Positions 49,066-58,484 of a stretch of 64,000 bases of DNA are shown here, in pieces. Origin of the DNA: CAYRYU01 sp964428355. GTDB lineage: Bacteria > Muiribacteriota > Ozemobacteria > Ozemobacterales > Ozemobacteraceae. The notes below the pieces were generated by a model, which was not told the DNA's origin, searched no databases, and saw only the letters and a list, made by a program, of their open reading frames with translations. A program made the position numbers and the translations under genes. Position 1 is the stretch's first letter; every line of letters begins with the position of its first letter. The DNA is taken from NCBI GenBank assembly GCA_964428355.1, contig CAYRYU010000021.1, positions 13,442 through 77,441 of the forward strand, read 5' to 3'.

Positions 49066-51660
49066 ATGCAAAGAACCACTCTCCTGCTCCTGGTAGTTCT
49101 CACAGCATTTTCCTTCCCGTCCCACGAGGTTTCCGCCCAGAGTACCCCGCGAATCAACCTTCCCACCCAGGCGCTTCCTCAACCCGGCGTGCAGGCCCCT
49201 CCGGAGGCTGTCCAACCGCCCCAGGAAACCCGCAAGGAAATGGACACGAAAAAACGGCTCGAAGCCTTGGAAGAGGCCCTGATCGAGCAGAGGAAAGAAC
49301 AACTCATCGAATCCGAAAAAGCGAGACAAGCGAAAAGGGAAACCCAAGCCAAAGCAAAGGCAATTTTCCGCGAAAAGGCCCAGGACCCCGGCGAAGGAAT
49401 CGGAGTCGATGAGGAACTTCTCGAAGAAAAAGCCGAGCGGGCCGTCCGGAAAAGGCCCGAGGTGCTCGAGCCTTTCGGTCAGTCATTCTTCGCCCGCGGC
49501 GAGGAACTTCCCCCATCCCAGGAAACTGTTTCAGCTCCCTCAAACTACATTCTTGGACCGGGAGATGCTCTCAAGATCATCATCTGGTCCGAGCTCGGTG
49601 ACGAGACCGTCTACGACGTGACGGTCAATCCGGAGGGCCAGGTCTATATTCCGGTCATCGGGGTAATGGGAGTATCGGGGCTGACCGTGGGTCAGTTCCA
49701 GGAAACGGTAATCGGAAGCCTTTCCGACAAGTTCAAGCATTTCAAGGGTCAGGTCACCCTTACCAAAATCCGGACCCTCCAGATATTCATCACCGGGGAA
49801 GTCTACAAACCGGGCGCTTTGATCCTTTCCGGACTTTCCACGGCTTTCTACGCGGTCTACCGGGCGGGGGGGCCTACCTTCAAGGGTTCCATGCGAAATA
49901 TCCGGGTCCTGCGCGAAAACAAGGTCGTCGCCGAAATCGATCTGTACAAGTATTTTCTCGCCGGCGACAAGAGTCAGGATGTGAACGTCGAAAGCGGCGA
50001 TACCGTTTTCGTCCCTCCCATCGGCCCGAACGTTTCCATCAAGGGTGCGGTTCTCCGGCCGGCCATCTATGAACTCAAAAAGGAAAAGACTCTCGGAGAC
50101 GTACTGTCTCTTGCCGGAGGGATCGAATCTTCAGCCTATACCCGAAGGTTGAAGGTTTTCCGGTGGCAGTCCGAACAGAGGCGGAAAATCCTCGACATCG
50201 GGATCCTGGAGGGTGAGACCATCGCGGCCGAGTTCCAGGTCAGGAACGGGGACGAGATCGAAGTCGAAAAAGCCCTCGAAGACCTGGGAAACAAGGTCAC
50301 GGTCGAGGGTCCGGTCTGGAGACCCGGAGACTACGAAGTGTCCGAAGGAATGACGGTCAGCGGACTCATTTCCAAGGCAGGCGGGATCGTCAAAGAGATC
50401 ACTACCCCCAAAGCGGGCCAGATAGTTAGGAAACTCGACCAGGGGCGGGAAGGGATCCTCACCTTCAACCTGGAAAAAGCCCTTGCAAAAGATCCAGCCG
50501 AAGACCTCGCTCTCCAACCCCTCGACACACTGAGAGTTTTCCGGGCCGATGAGGTTGAACCCGACACACGCACGGTGGTGATCTCGGGGGCTGTCCGAAG
50601 GCCGGGCGAGTACGTTCTTCGCGAAGGGATGACTCTCCGGGATCTCGTCCTTCGCGCCCAGGGATTCACCTTCGACGCCGGAGGGGAAGGTGAAGTCGCG
50701 CACTCGACCGGAAGCCGAACGACCGAGATCCGGAAAGTGGACGTCCGAAAGGCAGTAGACAATCCCAAATCCCCTGACAACGTTCTTCTCCAGCCACTGG
50801 ACAAGGTGAATGTCCATGCCCGGGGTGGAATCCTGCTCGAACCCGAGGTGATCGAAATCAAGGGGGAAGTCCTCCGACCTGGCCCCTACGCGTTGCTCCA
50901 CAGGGAGGAAAAACTCTCGGACCTCATCAAACGAGCGGGCGGCCTGACCCACCGCGCCTTTGCGGAAGGGGCGGTTTTCCACCGGAAGGTCGAGAACATC
51001 TTCTCGGCCGACCAGATGGAAGCCGCCCAGAGGGTCCAGAACGAGCTTTTCCAGCAGGCCACCCTCGATCTCAAGGCCGACCTGCTCAGGTCGGGTGCCA
51101 AGTCGGCTGATATCAGCGTTCAAAGGGCATTCAAGCAGGGAAGTGTCGCCACCACCGAGGGCAGGGCCAAAGATACCGAGAGTCAGGCACTCGAAGGTCA
51201 GATGTCCCAGTATGCCGAGTTCGACATGGTTCCCCGCGGAGTGGCGGCCGAGCTTTCCCGCATCCCGATCAAGCTCGAGGAGATTCTCAAGGGAAACGAC
51301 AGGGAGGACATCATCCTGCGGAATGGCGACCAGGTGCTGATTCCCACGATCCCGGGAGTCGTCCAGGTCATCGGCGCGGTGATGAACCCCTCGACCCTGA
51401 AGTTCCATGAAAACCAGAGCGCCCGCTCGTACATCGACACCTGCGGAGGATTCGCCGACTTCGCGAACCATCGCCGGACCGTCGTCCTCCGCGCCAACGG
51501 CGAGGTCCTTCCCCTGCGCCGGGTCACCAGGATCCGCAGAGGCGACATGATCCTCGTTCCGCCGAAAGCAAAAATCACACAGAAAGACCGGTACAAAGAG
51601 GCGTCCCAGATCGCCCAGATCATGGGTAATCTGGCGGTCCTGTTCAAGGCAGTCAAATGA
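49066..51660 (+). CDS. Wza-like polysaccharide export protein with multiple SLBB domains
   Basis: An 864-aa exported protein. Signal peptide (TTLLLLVVLTAFSFPSHEVSA), a charged helical segment (~60-130), a polysaccharide export (Poly_export) domain (YILGPGDALKIIIW, NPEGQVYIPVIGVM), then several SLBB repeats (ITGEVYKPGALIL, IKGAVLRPAIYEL, VEGPVWRPGDYEV, ISGAVRRPGEYVL, IKGEVLRPGPYAL, VIGAVMNPSTLKF). With five to six SLBB units it is much larger than Wza (~380 aa). It has no Cys lipobox at the signal site. No transferase or tyrosine kinase gene is adjacent, so its export substrate is unknown. The ATG at 49066 has AAGGTG upstream; a GTG at 49057 has none. Confidence 0.85.
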   Translation: MQRTTLLLLVVLTAFSFPSHEVSAQSTPRINLPTQALPQPGVQAPPEAVQPPQETRKEMDTKKRLEALEEALIEQRKEQLIESEKARQAKRETQAKAKAIFREKAQDPGEGIGVDEELLEEKAERAVRKRPEVLEPFGQSFFARGEELPPSQETVSAPSNYILGPGDALKIIIWSELGDETVYDVTVNPEGQVYIPVIGVMGVSGLTVGQFQETVIGSLSDKFKHFKGQVTLTKIRTLQIFITGEVYKPGALILSGLSTAFYAVYRAGGPTFKGSMRNIRVLRENKVVAEIDLYKYFLAGDKSQDVNVESGDTVFVPPIGPNVSIKGAVLRPAIYELKKEKTLGDVLSLAGGIESSAYTRRLKVFRWQSEQRRKILDIGILEGETIAAEFQVRNGDEIEVEKALEDLGNKVTVEGPVWRPGDYEVSEGMTVSGLISKAGGIVKEITTPKAGQIVRKLDQGREGILTFNLEKALAKDPAEDLALQPLDTLRVFRADEVEPDTRTVVISGAVRRPGEYVLREGMTLRDLVLRAQGFTFDAGGEGEVAHSTGSRTTEIRKVDVRKAVDNPKSPDNVLLQPLDKVNVHARGGILLEPEVIEIKGEVLRPGPYALLHREEKLSDLIKRAGGLTHRAFAEGAVFHRKVENIFSADQMEAAQRVQNELFQQATLDLKADLLRSGAKSADISVQRAFKQGSVATTEGRAKDTESQALEGQMSQYAEFDMVPRGVAAELSRIPIKLEEILKGNDREDIILRNGDQVLIPTIPGVVQVIGAVMNPSTLKFHENQSARSYIDTCGGFADFANHRRTVVLRANGEVLPLRRVTRIRRGDMILVPPKAKITQKDRYKEASQIAQIMGNLAVLFKAVK

Positions 51661-51679
51661 ACCGTTTGGAGGTGAATTC

Positions 51680-53023
51680 ATGACCGGCCCCGTAATCCAG
51701 AAAATCGTCAAGCGAAACGGCCAGGTGGTCTCGTTCGATCCGGAAAAGATCGTTCAGGCGATCTTCAACGCCGCCCGGACCGTCGGGGGAACCGACCGCA
51801 GAATGGCCGAGATCCTCGCGCAGAAGGTGGTCCACCACCTCGAACTCCTCAAGAAACCCCCTGCCCTGGCGACCGTCGAAGAGGTCCAGGACATGATCGA
51901 AAAGGAGCTCATCGAGGAAGGGCACGCCAGGACCGCGAAAGCCTTCATCCTCTATCGGGCTGAGCACGAAAAACTCCGGAAAGGCAAGGACTCCCTCCTG
52001 GCAACATCCGGAAACATCCCCTACAAGAAGATCTGGCAGGTTCTCAACTGGTCGATCGACCATGAGTGTTTCAGCGTCAGGAAGATCAACGAGCGAATCG
52101 AGAGGGGAACCTATCCCCAGCTGGTCCAGGAGGTAACCGAGAAATACGAGGCCGATGTGGCGTCGGCCGCCGCCAAGGTCATTGCCAGGAAAGACAAGGT
52201 CCGGATCGTCATCATAGCCGGCCCTTCGAGCTCGGGAAAGACCACGACCACGATCAAGCTGGGTGAACACCTACAGAAGGAGGGCTATGAGCTCGTGGCG
52301 ATGGTCCTCGACAACTATTTCTTCGACCTCTCCCATCACCCGAAAGACGAATTCGGGGACTACGACTTCGAAACCCCGCAGGCACTCGACCTCCACCTGA
52401 TCAACACGCATCTCGACCAGCTCCTCAAAGGGAAGACGATCCAGATGCCCCGCTACAACTTCAAGACCGGAAAACGGGAAGCGGAAACCGACCCCCTTTG
52501 CCTGAAGGACAACCAGATTCTGCTCCTCGACAGCCTCCATGGCCTTTTCGCCCCGATGACCGAAAGCGTTCCGGCGGAGAAGAAGTTCAAGCTCTACATC
52601 GAATCCCTTTGTCAGATCAAGAACAAGGAAGGCGAGTTCATCCGATGGACCGACGTTCGTCTTCTCCGCAGAATGGTCCGTGATTCCTGGCACCGGAGCT
52701 ATAATCCCCGCCAGACCCTGGAACACTGGCACTACGTCAGAAGGTCCGAGATCCAGAATATCATCCCCTTCGTCGGCACGGTCGACCATATCATCGACGG
52801 ATCCCTCGCCTACGAGCTTCCGATCTACAAAAACCATCTGTTCAAGTATTTCCCGGACTTCGTGAAGGATTACCGCGACAGCCCCAAACGGCAGGATGCC
52901 TTCATCCGGGCAAAGCGCGTCCACGACATGCTCGAAGGTTTCCACACGTGGGAGGACGAGTCGGTCATCCCCAAGGATGCCCTGATCCGCGAGTACATCG
53001 GAGGAAGCATCTACAAGTATTGA
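51680..53023 (+). CDS. ATP-cone plus uridine kinase/phosphoribulokinase-like fusion
   Basis: A 447-aa cytoplasmic protein. Residues ~5-95 are an ATP-cone (IVKRNGQVVSFDPEKIVQAI, GHARTAKAFILYR), the allosteric nucleotide-binding domain best known from ribonucleotide reductase. After ~90 residues comes a P-loop kinase domain with Walker A GPSSSGKTTT at 180-189 and uridine kinase-like LDNYFFDLS and QMPRYNFKTGKR. The kinase probably phosphorylates a nucleoside-like substrate under nucleotide control; the true substrate is not evident. GGAGG precedes the ATG, 19 bp after the SLBB gene. Confidence 0.82.
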   Translation: MTGPVIQKIVKRNGQVVSFDPEKIVQAIFNAARTVGGTDRRMAEILAQKVVHHLELLKKPPALATVEEVQDMIEKELIEEGHARTAKAFILYRAEHEKLRKGKDSLLATSGNIPYKKIWQVLNWSIDHECFSVRKINERIERGTYPQLVQEVTEKYEADVASAAAKVIARKDKVRIVIIAGPSSSGKTTTTIKLGEHLQKEGYELVAMVLDNYFFDLSHHPKDEFGDYDFETPQALDLHLINTHLDQLLKGKTIQMPRYNFKTGKREAETDPLCLKDNQILLLDSLHGLFAPMTESVPAEKKFKLYIESLCQIKNKEGEFIRWTDVRLLRRMVRDSWHRSYNPRQTLEHWHYVRRSEIQNIIPFVGTVDHIIDGSLAYELPIYKNHLFKYFPDFVKDYRDSPKRQDAFIRAKRVHDMLEGFHTWEDESVIPKDALIREYIGGSIYKY

Positions 53024-53037
53024 TTGTTGCCATCGAA

Positions 53038-53080
53038 CGAAAGCCCCCCGGCCTTGTGATGGAACGGGGGGCTTTCGTTT
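53038..53080. terminator. Terminator between convergent kinase and yjbQ genes
   Basis: Perfect 13-bp stem CGAAAGCCCCCCG (53038-53050) / CGGGGGGCTTTCG (53065-53077), then TTT. Confidence 0.75.
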
Positions 53081-53097
53081 CCGTCGGAACCCGGATT

Positions 53098-53496
53098 CTA
53101 CTTCATGACGCTGATCAGAAGATTCCGGGACCGGGGGCCATCGAACTCGCAAAGGTAGATTCCCTGCCAGGTCCCCAGAACCAGGTCGCCATCGGAAACA
53201 ATGAAGGGGTGACAGCTCCCGATGAGACTGGATTTCAGGTGTGCGTGACTGTTCCCCTCCGAATGCCGGTCTTGGGGATCGGACGTGGGGATCATCCCTT
53301 CGAGTCGGCGAAGAAGATCGCTCACGACCGATGGATCGGCATTCTCGTTGATCGTCAACCCCGCTGTGGTGTGGGGAACGGAAACCAGTATGTGGCCGTC
53401 CTTGATCCCGGTGTTTTGGACTGCCTTCCTGATGAGACCGGTCACGTCGACCATGCACTGTCGGGCCGAGGTCCGTACTGTTTCGCGGAGCAACAT
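53098..53496 (-). CDS. YjbQ family protein (UPF0047)
   Basis: A 132-aa protein: VPHTTAGLTINENADPSVVSDL and GNSHAHLKSSLIGSCHPF carry the family's His/Glu ligands, with a C-terminal LVLGTWQGIYLCEFDGPR. Members show weak thiamine-phosphate synthase activity, but the physiological role is open. The ATG at 53496 is preferred; a TTG at 53511 would overlap the upstream gene by 11 bp. Confidence 0.88.
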   Translation of the reverse strand: MLLRETVRTSARQCMVDVTGLIRKAVQNTGIKDGHILVSVPHTTAGLTINENADPSVVSDLLRRLEGMIPTSDPQDRHSEGNSHAHLKSSLIGSCHPFIVSDGDLVLGTWQGIYLCEFDGPRSRNLLISVMK

Positions 53497-53500
53497 CGCT

Positions 53501-54952
53501 TCAATCCGCAATCATCACGAGTGCCCTACCTGGCTGGAGGGCGATCCTGTGGTTCAGCATTGCGCCCGTTCCCTCGCTGACCTGGGAAGTGGAGTATTCT
53601 CCGACAGTCTTGGCCCTCCTCATGGAAGCGGGAACCGGGCAGTCGGCGGTGTGCTCGAGGTCCGTGTTCACTGCAACAAGGAGGGTCCTCTTCCCGGTCT
53701 TCCTGACATAACCGCGGACGCCCTTCTTTCCCCTGGCCCAATCGCCGAAAGGAAAGATCTTCCCGTCCCGGTTGAAGAGGGGATCGGAAAATTTCATCCG
53801 GATTACCGAACCCATGAAGGCGGGGAGGTCGCTCTCATGGCCCAGGGCAAAATTCCCAGGTCCCGATCTGAGAACATCCACGCGCTCGATAAGACCCCGC
53901 TCCGCCCCCGCCACGAACATAAGATCGGTGGACATGAATGCGGCCAGGACGAAATCAAGCTTCATCAGATGGACGACGGCTTCACGCTCTTGAGGGGAGA
54001 CGTCCGCAAGCGAATGGATGCCGTCGCGTTCCACGATCTGGCGATGAAGTGCCTTGTCGTTCGCAATCGCCCCGTAAGTCTCGGCCCTAACGTTCGCGAG
54101 GGCCTTCATGGCCGGCATCAATACGTCGTGGCTGCTGAAGATGGTGCAGGTGGGTTTCCCCCCGCTTCTCTTGTTGAAGCAATAGATATCCGAGGGGATG
54201 GCACGCCCCTTGGAAAACCAGTACATGTTGTTGAAATAGCGCTCCGCCCCTGCAGCGATCCCGGAGTCGGCGAGATTGATCAACTTGTCCATGCCCAGGT
54301 TTTCCGCGACGAACCAGACGTTGGAAGCGATCTTCTTCGTTTCCCCGACTATTCTTGCCAGCCCGGCCCTGTCGAGACCCCACGCAGCGTCTATCCGGAC
54401 GGCATTGACGTGGTAGGACTTCACATGCGGACGGATGATCTTTTCGACCCAATAGTTGATCAGATCGGGGTTTCCGTTGTCGAGGACATACGCTCCCCAG
54501 TTGATCCTGACCCGTTGGTCGTCGGCATCCGTGTCGTCGGCTCCGGCCTCGACGCCATTGGACTGGTGGTCCTTGAACCAGCTTCTTTGCAGGTTCTCGG
54601 CCTGCCAGTCGGCATGGTTGAACGGGATGTCGATCATCCGGTCCATTCCAAGGGTTTCCACGAACTTCATGAACTCGGAGAAAACGTTCCAATCACCGAA
54701 GAGGGGGCAAGGTTTCTCGTAACTCTTTACCACATACTCGGAAAAGCTGGGTTGGAAGTGTGGCAGGAGAAGCAGAACGTTCGCCCCGATCTTCCCCAGG
54801 TCTTTGACGTAGGCCTTCAGGGCTGAGACCGATCCAAAAAAACGATGTGGAACGTCGACATAGATCTTTCCGCGGTCCCCGACAGGAACCGACGTCAGAT
54901 CACGGGAGGGACGGTCGAAGAAGTATGAAGTGAACAGGTTCTGGGAGTTCAT
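53501..54952 (-). CDS. GH13-like alpha-amylase family protein
   Basis: A 483-aa protein without a signal peptide. A TIM-barrel start (LGKIGANVLLLLPHFQ), region II-like VNAVRIDAAWGLD (Arg-x-Asp nucleophile), region III-like WFVAENLG (acid Glu) and region IV-like FSSHDVLMP (His-Asp) match GH13 enzymes. A C-terminal beta domain (GKRTLLVAVNTDLEH) follows. It likely acts on an alpha-glucan or a maltosyl/trehalose compound in the cytoplasm; the subfamily is unresolved. It starts in an ATGA overlap with the M28 peptidase gene. Confidence 0.72.
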   Translation of the reverse strand: MNSQNLFTSYFFDRPSRDLTSVPVGDRGKIYVDVPHRFFGSVSALKAYVKDLGKIGANVLLLLPHFQPSFSEYVVKSYEKPCPLFGDWNVFSEFMKFVETLGMDRMIDIPFNHADWQAENLQRSWFKDHQSNGVEAGADDTDADDQRVRINWGAYVLDNGNPDLINYWVEKIIRPHVKSYHVNAVRIDAAWGLDRAGLARIVGETKKIASNVWFVAENLGMDKLINLADSGIAAGAERYFNNMYWFSKGRAIPSDIYCFNKRSGGKPTCTIFSSHDVLMPAMKALANVRAETYGAIANDKALHRQIVERDGIHSLADVSPQEREAVVHLMKLDFVLAAFMSTDLMFVAGAERGLIERVDVLRSGPGNFALGHESDLPAFMGSVIRMKFSDPLFNRDGKIFPFGDWARGKKGVRGYVRKTGKRTLLVAVNTDLEHTADCPVPASMRRAKTVGEYSTSQVSEGTGAMLNHRIALQPGRALVMIAD

Positions 54953-56343
54953 CTTGTGGTGGCGGTCATCATTGTCAGGAGCGTAGCGAGATTGGCCCTT
55001 GCCACCTTCTCCATGAACGAGGGAGCCAAATTCTTTACCAGGTCGTTCTCGGAGTGGTAATACGCCGAGATTTCCGGATACCCCTCGATGGTCAGGATCG
55101 CGCTGGCCCCGATGTTCCAGAACGAGGAGTGGTCGGAATACCAGATGTTCGAATCGTAGAGAGGTTTGCTCGTCAATCCGACATAGGCCAGGGCGGTATC
55201 CTTGAACAGGTTGATGAGCCAGTTGCTGCGGGTGTTTCCAATGACAGCGACCTCGTTGTCATCCTTGTCCGCGATCATGTCCATGTTGAGTACTCCGAGA
55301 ATCTGGATCTCGGTACTCCCCGAATATCTTTTCGCGAAGGCCTTGCTGCCCACCAGTCCGATTTCCTCCGCGTTCATGCAGGCGAAAACGACTGTGTAGG
55401 GCAGTGACATCGGGCCCGTAACCCGGGCAAGGGCAAGCACCCCGGCCGCCCCCGTACCGTTGTCGTCAGCCCCTGGAGCTGTCCGGGCCGAATACCCCGC
55501 TGTGGAGTCGAAGTGACCGCAGACCACAATCACCTTTTTTGGCTCGATCAAACCCGGTTTCTCGGCAACGACATTGCTCATCTTCCCGTAAGAACTCTCG
55601 AAAGTGGGTGTGGAAACCGTCAACGACGCAATTTTCTTGAACTCATCCGCCAACCAGGTTGTGGCGGAAGCATTTCCTGCCGACTTCACCTTGCGGCTGA
55701 CGCAATCCTGAAGGGTCTGAACAACCGCAACCAGCTCTTCTTCAGTTATTTTTTTCACCGCTTCCTGGATGGCAGGATCGACTTTGAGGAATTTTTTGGG
55801 CAGCGGATCCACGGGGACTTTGAGTGGGAGCATGGCTTCCTCGATGACGGAGTACATGTACCGGTTGTCCATGAGGAACTCCTCGTCACTCGGGCGGATC
55901 CGGATCACGACGGTGTGTTCATGGGTGAACAGGGGTTCGAACTTCGCCTTGAGTGCTTTTGCTTTCTCCTCGTTTTCAACCCAAACCAGATACCACTGCT
56001 CGGTGGAGTCGTCGAGGCGTTTCTTGTCGAGGATCTGGAATGTAACGCCGGCCTTTTTTACCCGCTCCAGGCGTGCGAAGTTCACATGGGTGAGGTACCC
56101 CTTCGGAAAGGAATAGGAGAACTTCCCGGTAAGGGAAAGGACCTTGTTCTCATTGGTTTTGGAAGGGGACAGCTCCATGGAGATAAGGTACCCGATCCGG
56201 TCGATTCTCTTTTCTTCGCGGAGGTTCCGGATGAATTGATCGAACTCGAGTTTGGAATCTCCGCTCAGGCCGAAGGCCGAATGGGTGACCAGGGGAAAAA
56301 TCACGAACAGAAGGACCAGGACGAAACCGTTACGACGACTCAT
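54949..56343 (-). CDS. Secreted M28-family zinc aminopeptidase
   Basis: A 464-aa exported metallopeptidase. Signal peptide (GFVLVLLFVIFPLVTHSAFG), a ~200-residue N-terminal region of unknown fold, then the M28 core: VCGHFDSTAG (His, Asp), GADDNGTGAAG (bridging Asp), MNAEEIGLVGS (catalytic and metal Glu), NMDMIAD (Asp), YSDHSSFW (His). All metal ligands are present, so it should be active. The ATG at 56343 has AGGAGA upstream. Confidence 0.88.
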   Translation of the reverse strand: MSRRNGFVLVLLFVIFPLVTHSAFGLSGDSKLEFDQFIRNLREEKRIDRIGYLISMELSPSKTNENKVLSLTGKFSYSFPKGYLTHVNFARLERVKKAGVTFQILDKKRLDDSTEQWYLVWVENEEKAKALKAKFEPLFTHEHTVVIRIRPSDEEFLMDNRYMYSVIEEAMLPLKVPVDPLPKKFLKVDPAIQEAVKKITEEELVAVVQTLQDCVSRKVKSAGNASATTWLADEFKKIASLTVSTPTFESSYGKMSNVVAEKPGLIEPKKVIVVCGHFDSTAGYSARTAPGADDNGTGAAGVLALARVTGPMSLPYTVVFACMNAEEIGLVGSKAFAKRYSGSTEIQILGVLNMDMIADKDDNEVAVIGNTRSNWLINLFKDTALAYVGLTSKPLYDSNIWYSDHSSFWNIGASAILTIEGYPEISAYYHSENDLVKNLAPSFMEKVARANLATLLTMMTATTR

Positions 56344-56505
56344 AATCCATTCTCCTATTCTCAAGCGGTATCTGTTGTCTAGATTACCGCATTTCGATAG
56401 CTTTTTCCATAAGAATGGTTTTCCAATAAGAAAAGAGGAGATGTGTGTAACAAACCCTCGGATGGTGGTAATATTGACTGGAATGAAATAACCAAGGAGG
56501 GCACC

Positions 56506-57513
56506 ATGAAAAGAGTTTCGCCCCCTGTGTTGCTCCTGACCGTTATCCTCCTATCCCTTTCCTGGTGTTCAAGCGCGGGAGCCGAGAGTCTGCAGACCAC
56601 TCTCGACAAGCATGACCCGACGATCGACCCTGCGCCGAACATCAAGCTGGAAGCCGCGAGCATCTCCGCAACGATCGCATCGATCGCGTCGGAAACAAAA
56701 GTGGCTTCCAACGCCCAGCTTCAGCAGATCTACGAAAAACTTCTGGGAATCCTCGAAAAGGTCACCAAGATCGTCGAAGGTTTGGTCGATACCGCAACGA
56801 AAGTGGCCAAGGACGCCGCGGAAAAATCCAAATCTTCGAAGGGTTCACAGGAATACACGGTCGTTTCGGGTGACAGCCTCTGGGCGATCGCAAGTCGATT
56901 CCTTGGGGACGGATCGAAATATTGGGATATCGTTGAAGCCAACAAGGACAAGTATCCCTCCCTGGTCAAAAATCCGAACCTGATCTATCCGGGGTGGGTA
57001 TTGACCATTCCTGGCGGCAGCGGAACCACCTCCCCGGGGAGCAACAACGGCGACAACAAACCGGGCAACAACGACCCGGGATCGGGCGACGCGACCGGAG
57101 TCGCGGCCAAGGTCGCCCAGGTTGCGGCATCTTTCCCAAGCCGGTACAATGGCTACCAGAAGTTTCCCTACGCAGCGGGAACGGAAGGCGGAAATCTCGG
57201 ATGCGCCAACGTCGTGTCGGCCGCTCTGAAGGAAGCCGGAGTCCCGGTCTGGAGCCTGAACGTCACCGGGGTCAAGAACGGTCTTCTGGGCCTGAAAGCC
57301 CCGAACAACTGGAAGATCGTCCACCCGCCTCCCTACCAACCCGGAGACGTGGTCTGCTGGAGTGCCCCCTCGGGCAGCATTCACGGCCACATCGGAATCG
57401 TGTGCAAGAACGGAAACTCCCTCATGGCCATGAACAACTCGAGCGGGAAGCGGAAACCTGTCTTCAGCTCAATCGAGCACCGGGCAATCGCCTGCGTGGT
57501 CAGGAAAGCCTAA
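56506..57513 (+). CDS. Secreted LysM-CHAP-like cell-wall amidase
   Basis: A 335-aa exported protein. Signal peptide (PPVLLLTVILLSLSWCSSAGA), a helical segment, a LysM domain (YTVVSGDSLWAIASRFLGDG ... IYPGWVLTIPGG, ~120-175), a Gly/Asn/Asp-rich linker, and a papain-like amidase domain with Cys in GCANVVSAALKEAG and His in SIHGHIGIVCKNG. It probably cuts peptidoglycan. AAGGAGGG precedes the ATG. Confidence 0.8.
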   Translation: MKRVSPPVLLLTVILLSLSWCSSAGAESLQTTLDKHDPTIDPAPNIKLEAASISATIASIASETKVASNAQLQQIYEKLLGILEKVTKIVEGLVDTATKVAKDAAEKSKSSKGSQEYTVVSGDSLWAIASRFLGDGSKYWDIVEANKDKYPSLVKNPNLIYPGWVLTIPGGSGTTSPGSNNGDNKPGNNDPGSGDATGVAAKVAQVAASFPSRYNGYQKFPYAAGTEGGNLGCANVVSAALKEAGVPVWSLNVTGVKNGLLGLKAPNNWKIVHPPPYQPGDVVCWSAPSGSIHGHIGIVCKNGNSLMAMNNSSGKRKPVFSSIEHRAIACVVRKA

Positions 57514-57530
57514 TTTGCAAGGGGTAATCG

Positions 57531-58484
57531 ATGAAACTCATAACCTGGTCGACCTTCGCGTTCCTCTTCCTCTCCATGGGCGTCGCCTCCGCCGGAATCT
57601 CTCTTCCCTACGGGGAAAAAGACGGCCAGGTGGCTTTCTACAATCAGGTCAACCATCCTGACAGCGAGGAGCTGAACCCGTGGGGTCCGATGTCCTTCCG
57701 CCTCGATGGAACGGATTTCTGGGTTCTCGACAGCGTCGGAAGCAGGATCCTTCGGGTTGGGGCGGACGGCAAGGTTCTCGCAACGATTCCAGTCCCCAAG
57801 GCCGAGAACGACATCCTGGAAGATTTCGCGCTGGAAAAGGGCAAGGATGGGGCGATCATCGCCATCTACGTTCTTTCCGCGGCAACACAGGAAATCATCA
57901 AGATCGCCCCGGACGGAAAGGTCCTGGCCCGGTTTGGTGGAAAAGGCGATGCGAGCGGGAACTTCCTTCAATTCTTCAGGCTGGAAGTCGGGAAATCCGG
58001 CAGGATCTACGTTGTCGACAAGGCCCGCCAGACGTTGACGGTTTTGTCCCCCGAGGGGAAGTTCGTCCGGGAAGTCCACTGGGAATGGTCGGGGTTCGCC
58101 CTCGATCCGTCGGAAAACCTTTGCTACCTCAAATGGGACGAAAAGGCGAGGGTCAACCATCTTCTCATCGAAGATGCCGAGGGAAAAAAGGTCAAGGAGA
58201 TCGTTCTCCAGATCGGCGAACATACCAACCCGGACCTCTGGTTCGTGAATGCCGCAGGTGAAGCGATACTCGCCTACATTCCCCCGGAAGGCTTCAAGGG
58301 AAACTACGGGATCGCCAGATGCGGAAGCGACGGGAAACCGATCGTGGTTACCCAACTCAAACCGCCGGTGGTCATGAACCGCTATCTCGAACAGACCCCT
58401 TCGGGAGAGTTCTTCCTCGGCGTCGCCAACTTTGGTGAAGCTCCAAAGGGTTCCTTCAAGATCGAATCCTACACCTTGAAATGA
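57531..58484 (+). CDS. Exported beta-propeller (NHL-like) protein
   Basis: A 317-aa protein with a signal peptide (TFAFLFLSMGVASA) and repeated ~45-residue units of NHL/YVTN type (SRILRVGADGKVLATIPV; EIIKIAPDGKVLARFGGKGD; GRIYVVDKARQTLTVLSPEG; GYGIARCGSDGKPIVV-like). The function is unknown; such propellers often mediate envelope protein contacts. It sits between the LysM gene and a small secreted gene, 17 bp after the former and overlapping the latter by 4 bp. Confidence 0.7.
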   Translation: MKLITWSTFAFLFLSMGVASAGISLPYGEKDGQVAFYNQVNHPDSEELNPWGPMSFRLDGTDFWVLDSVGSRILRVGADGKVLATIPVPKAENDILEDFALEKGKDGAIIAIYVLSAATQEIIKIAPDGKVLARFGGKGDASGNFLQFFRLEVGKSGRIYVVDKARQTLTVLSPEGKFVREVHWEWSGFALDPSENLCYLKWDEKARVNHLLIEDAEGKKVKEIVLQIGEHTNPDLWFVNAAGEAILAYIPPEGFKGNYGIARCGSDGKPIVVTQLKPPVVMNRYLEQTPSGEFFLGVANFGEAPKGSFKIESYTLK

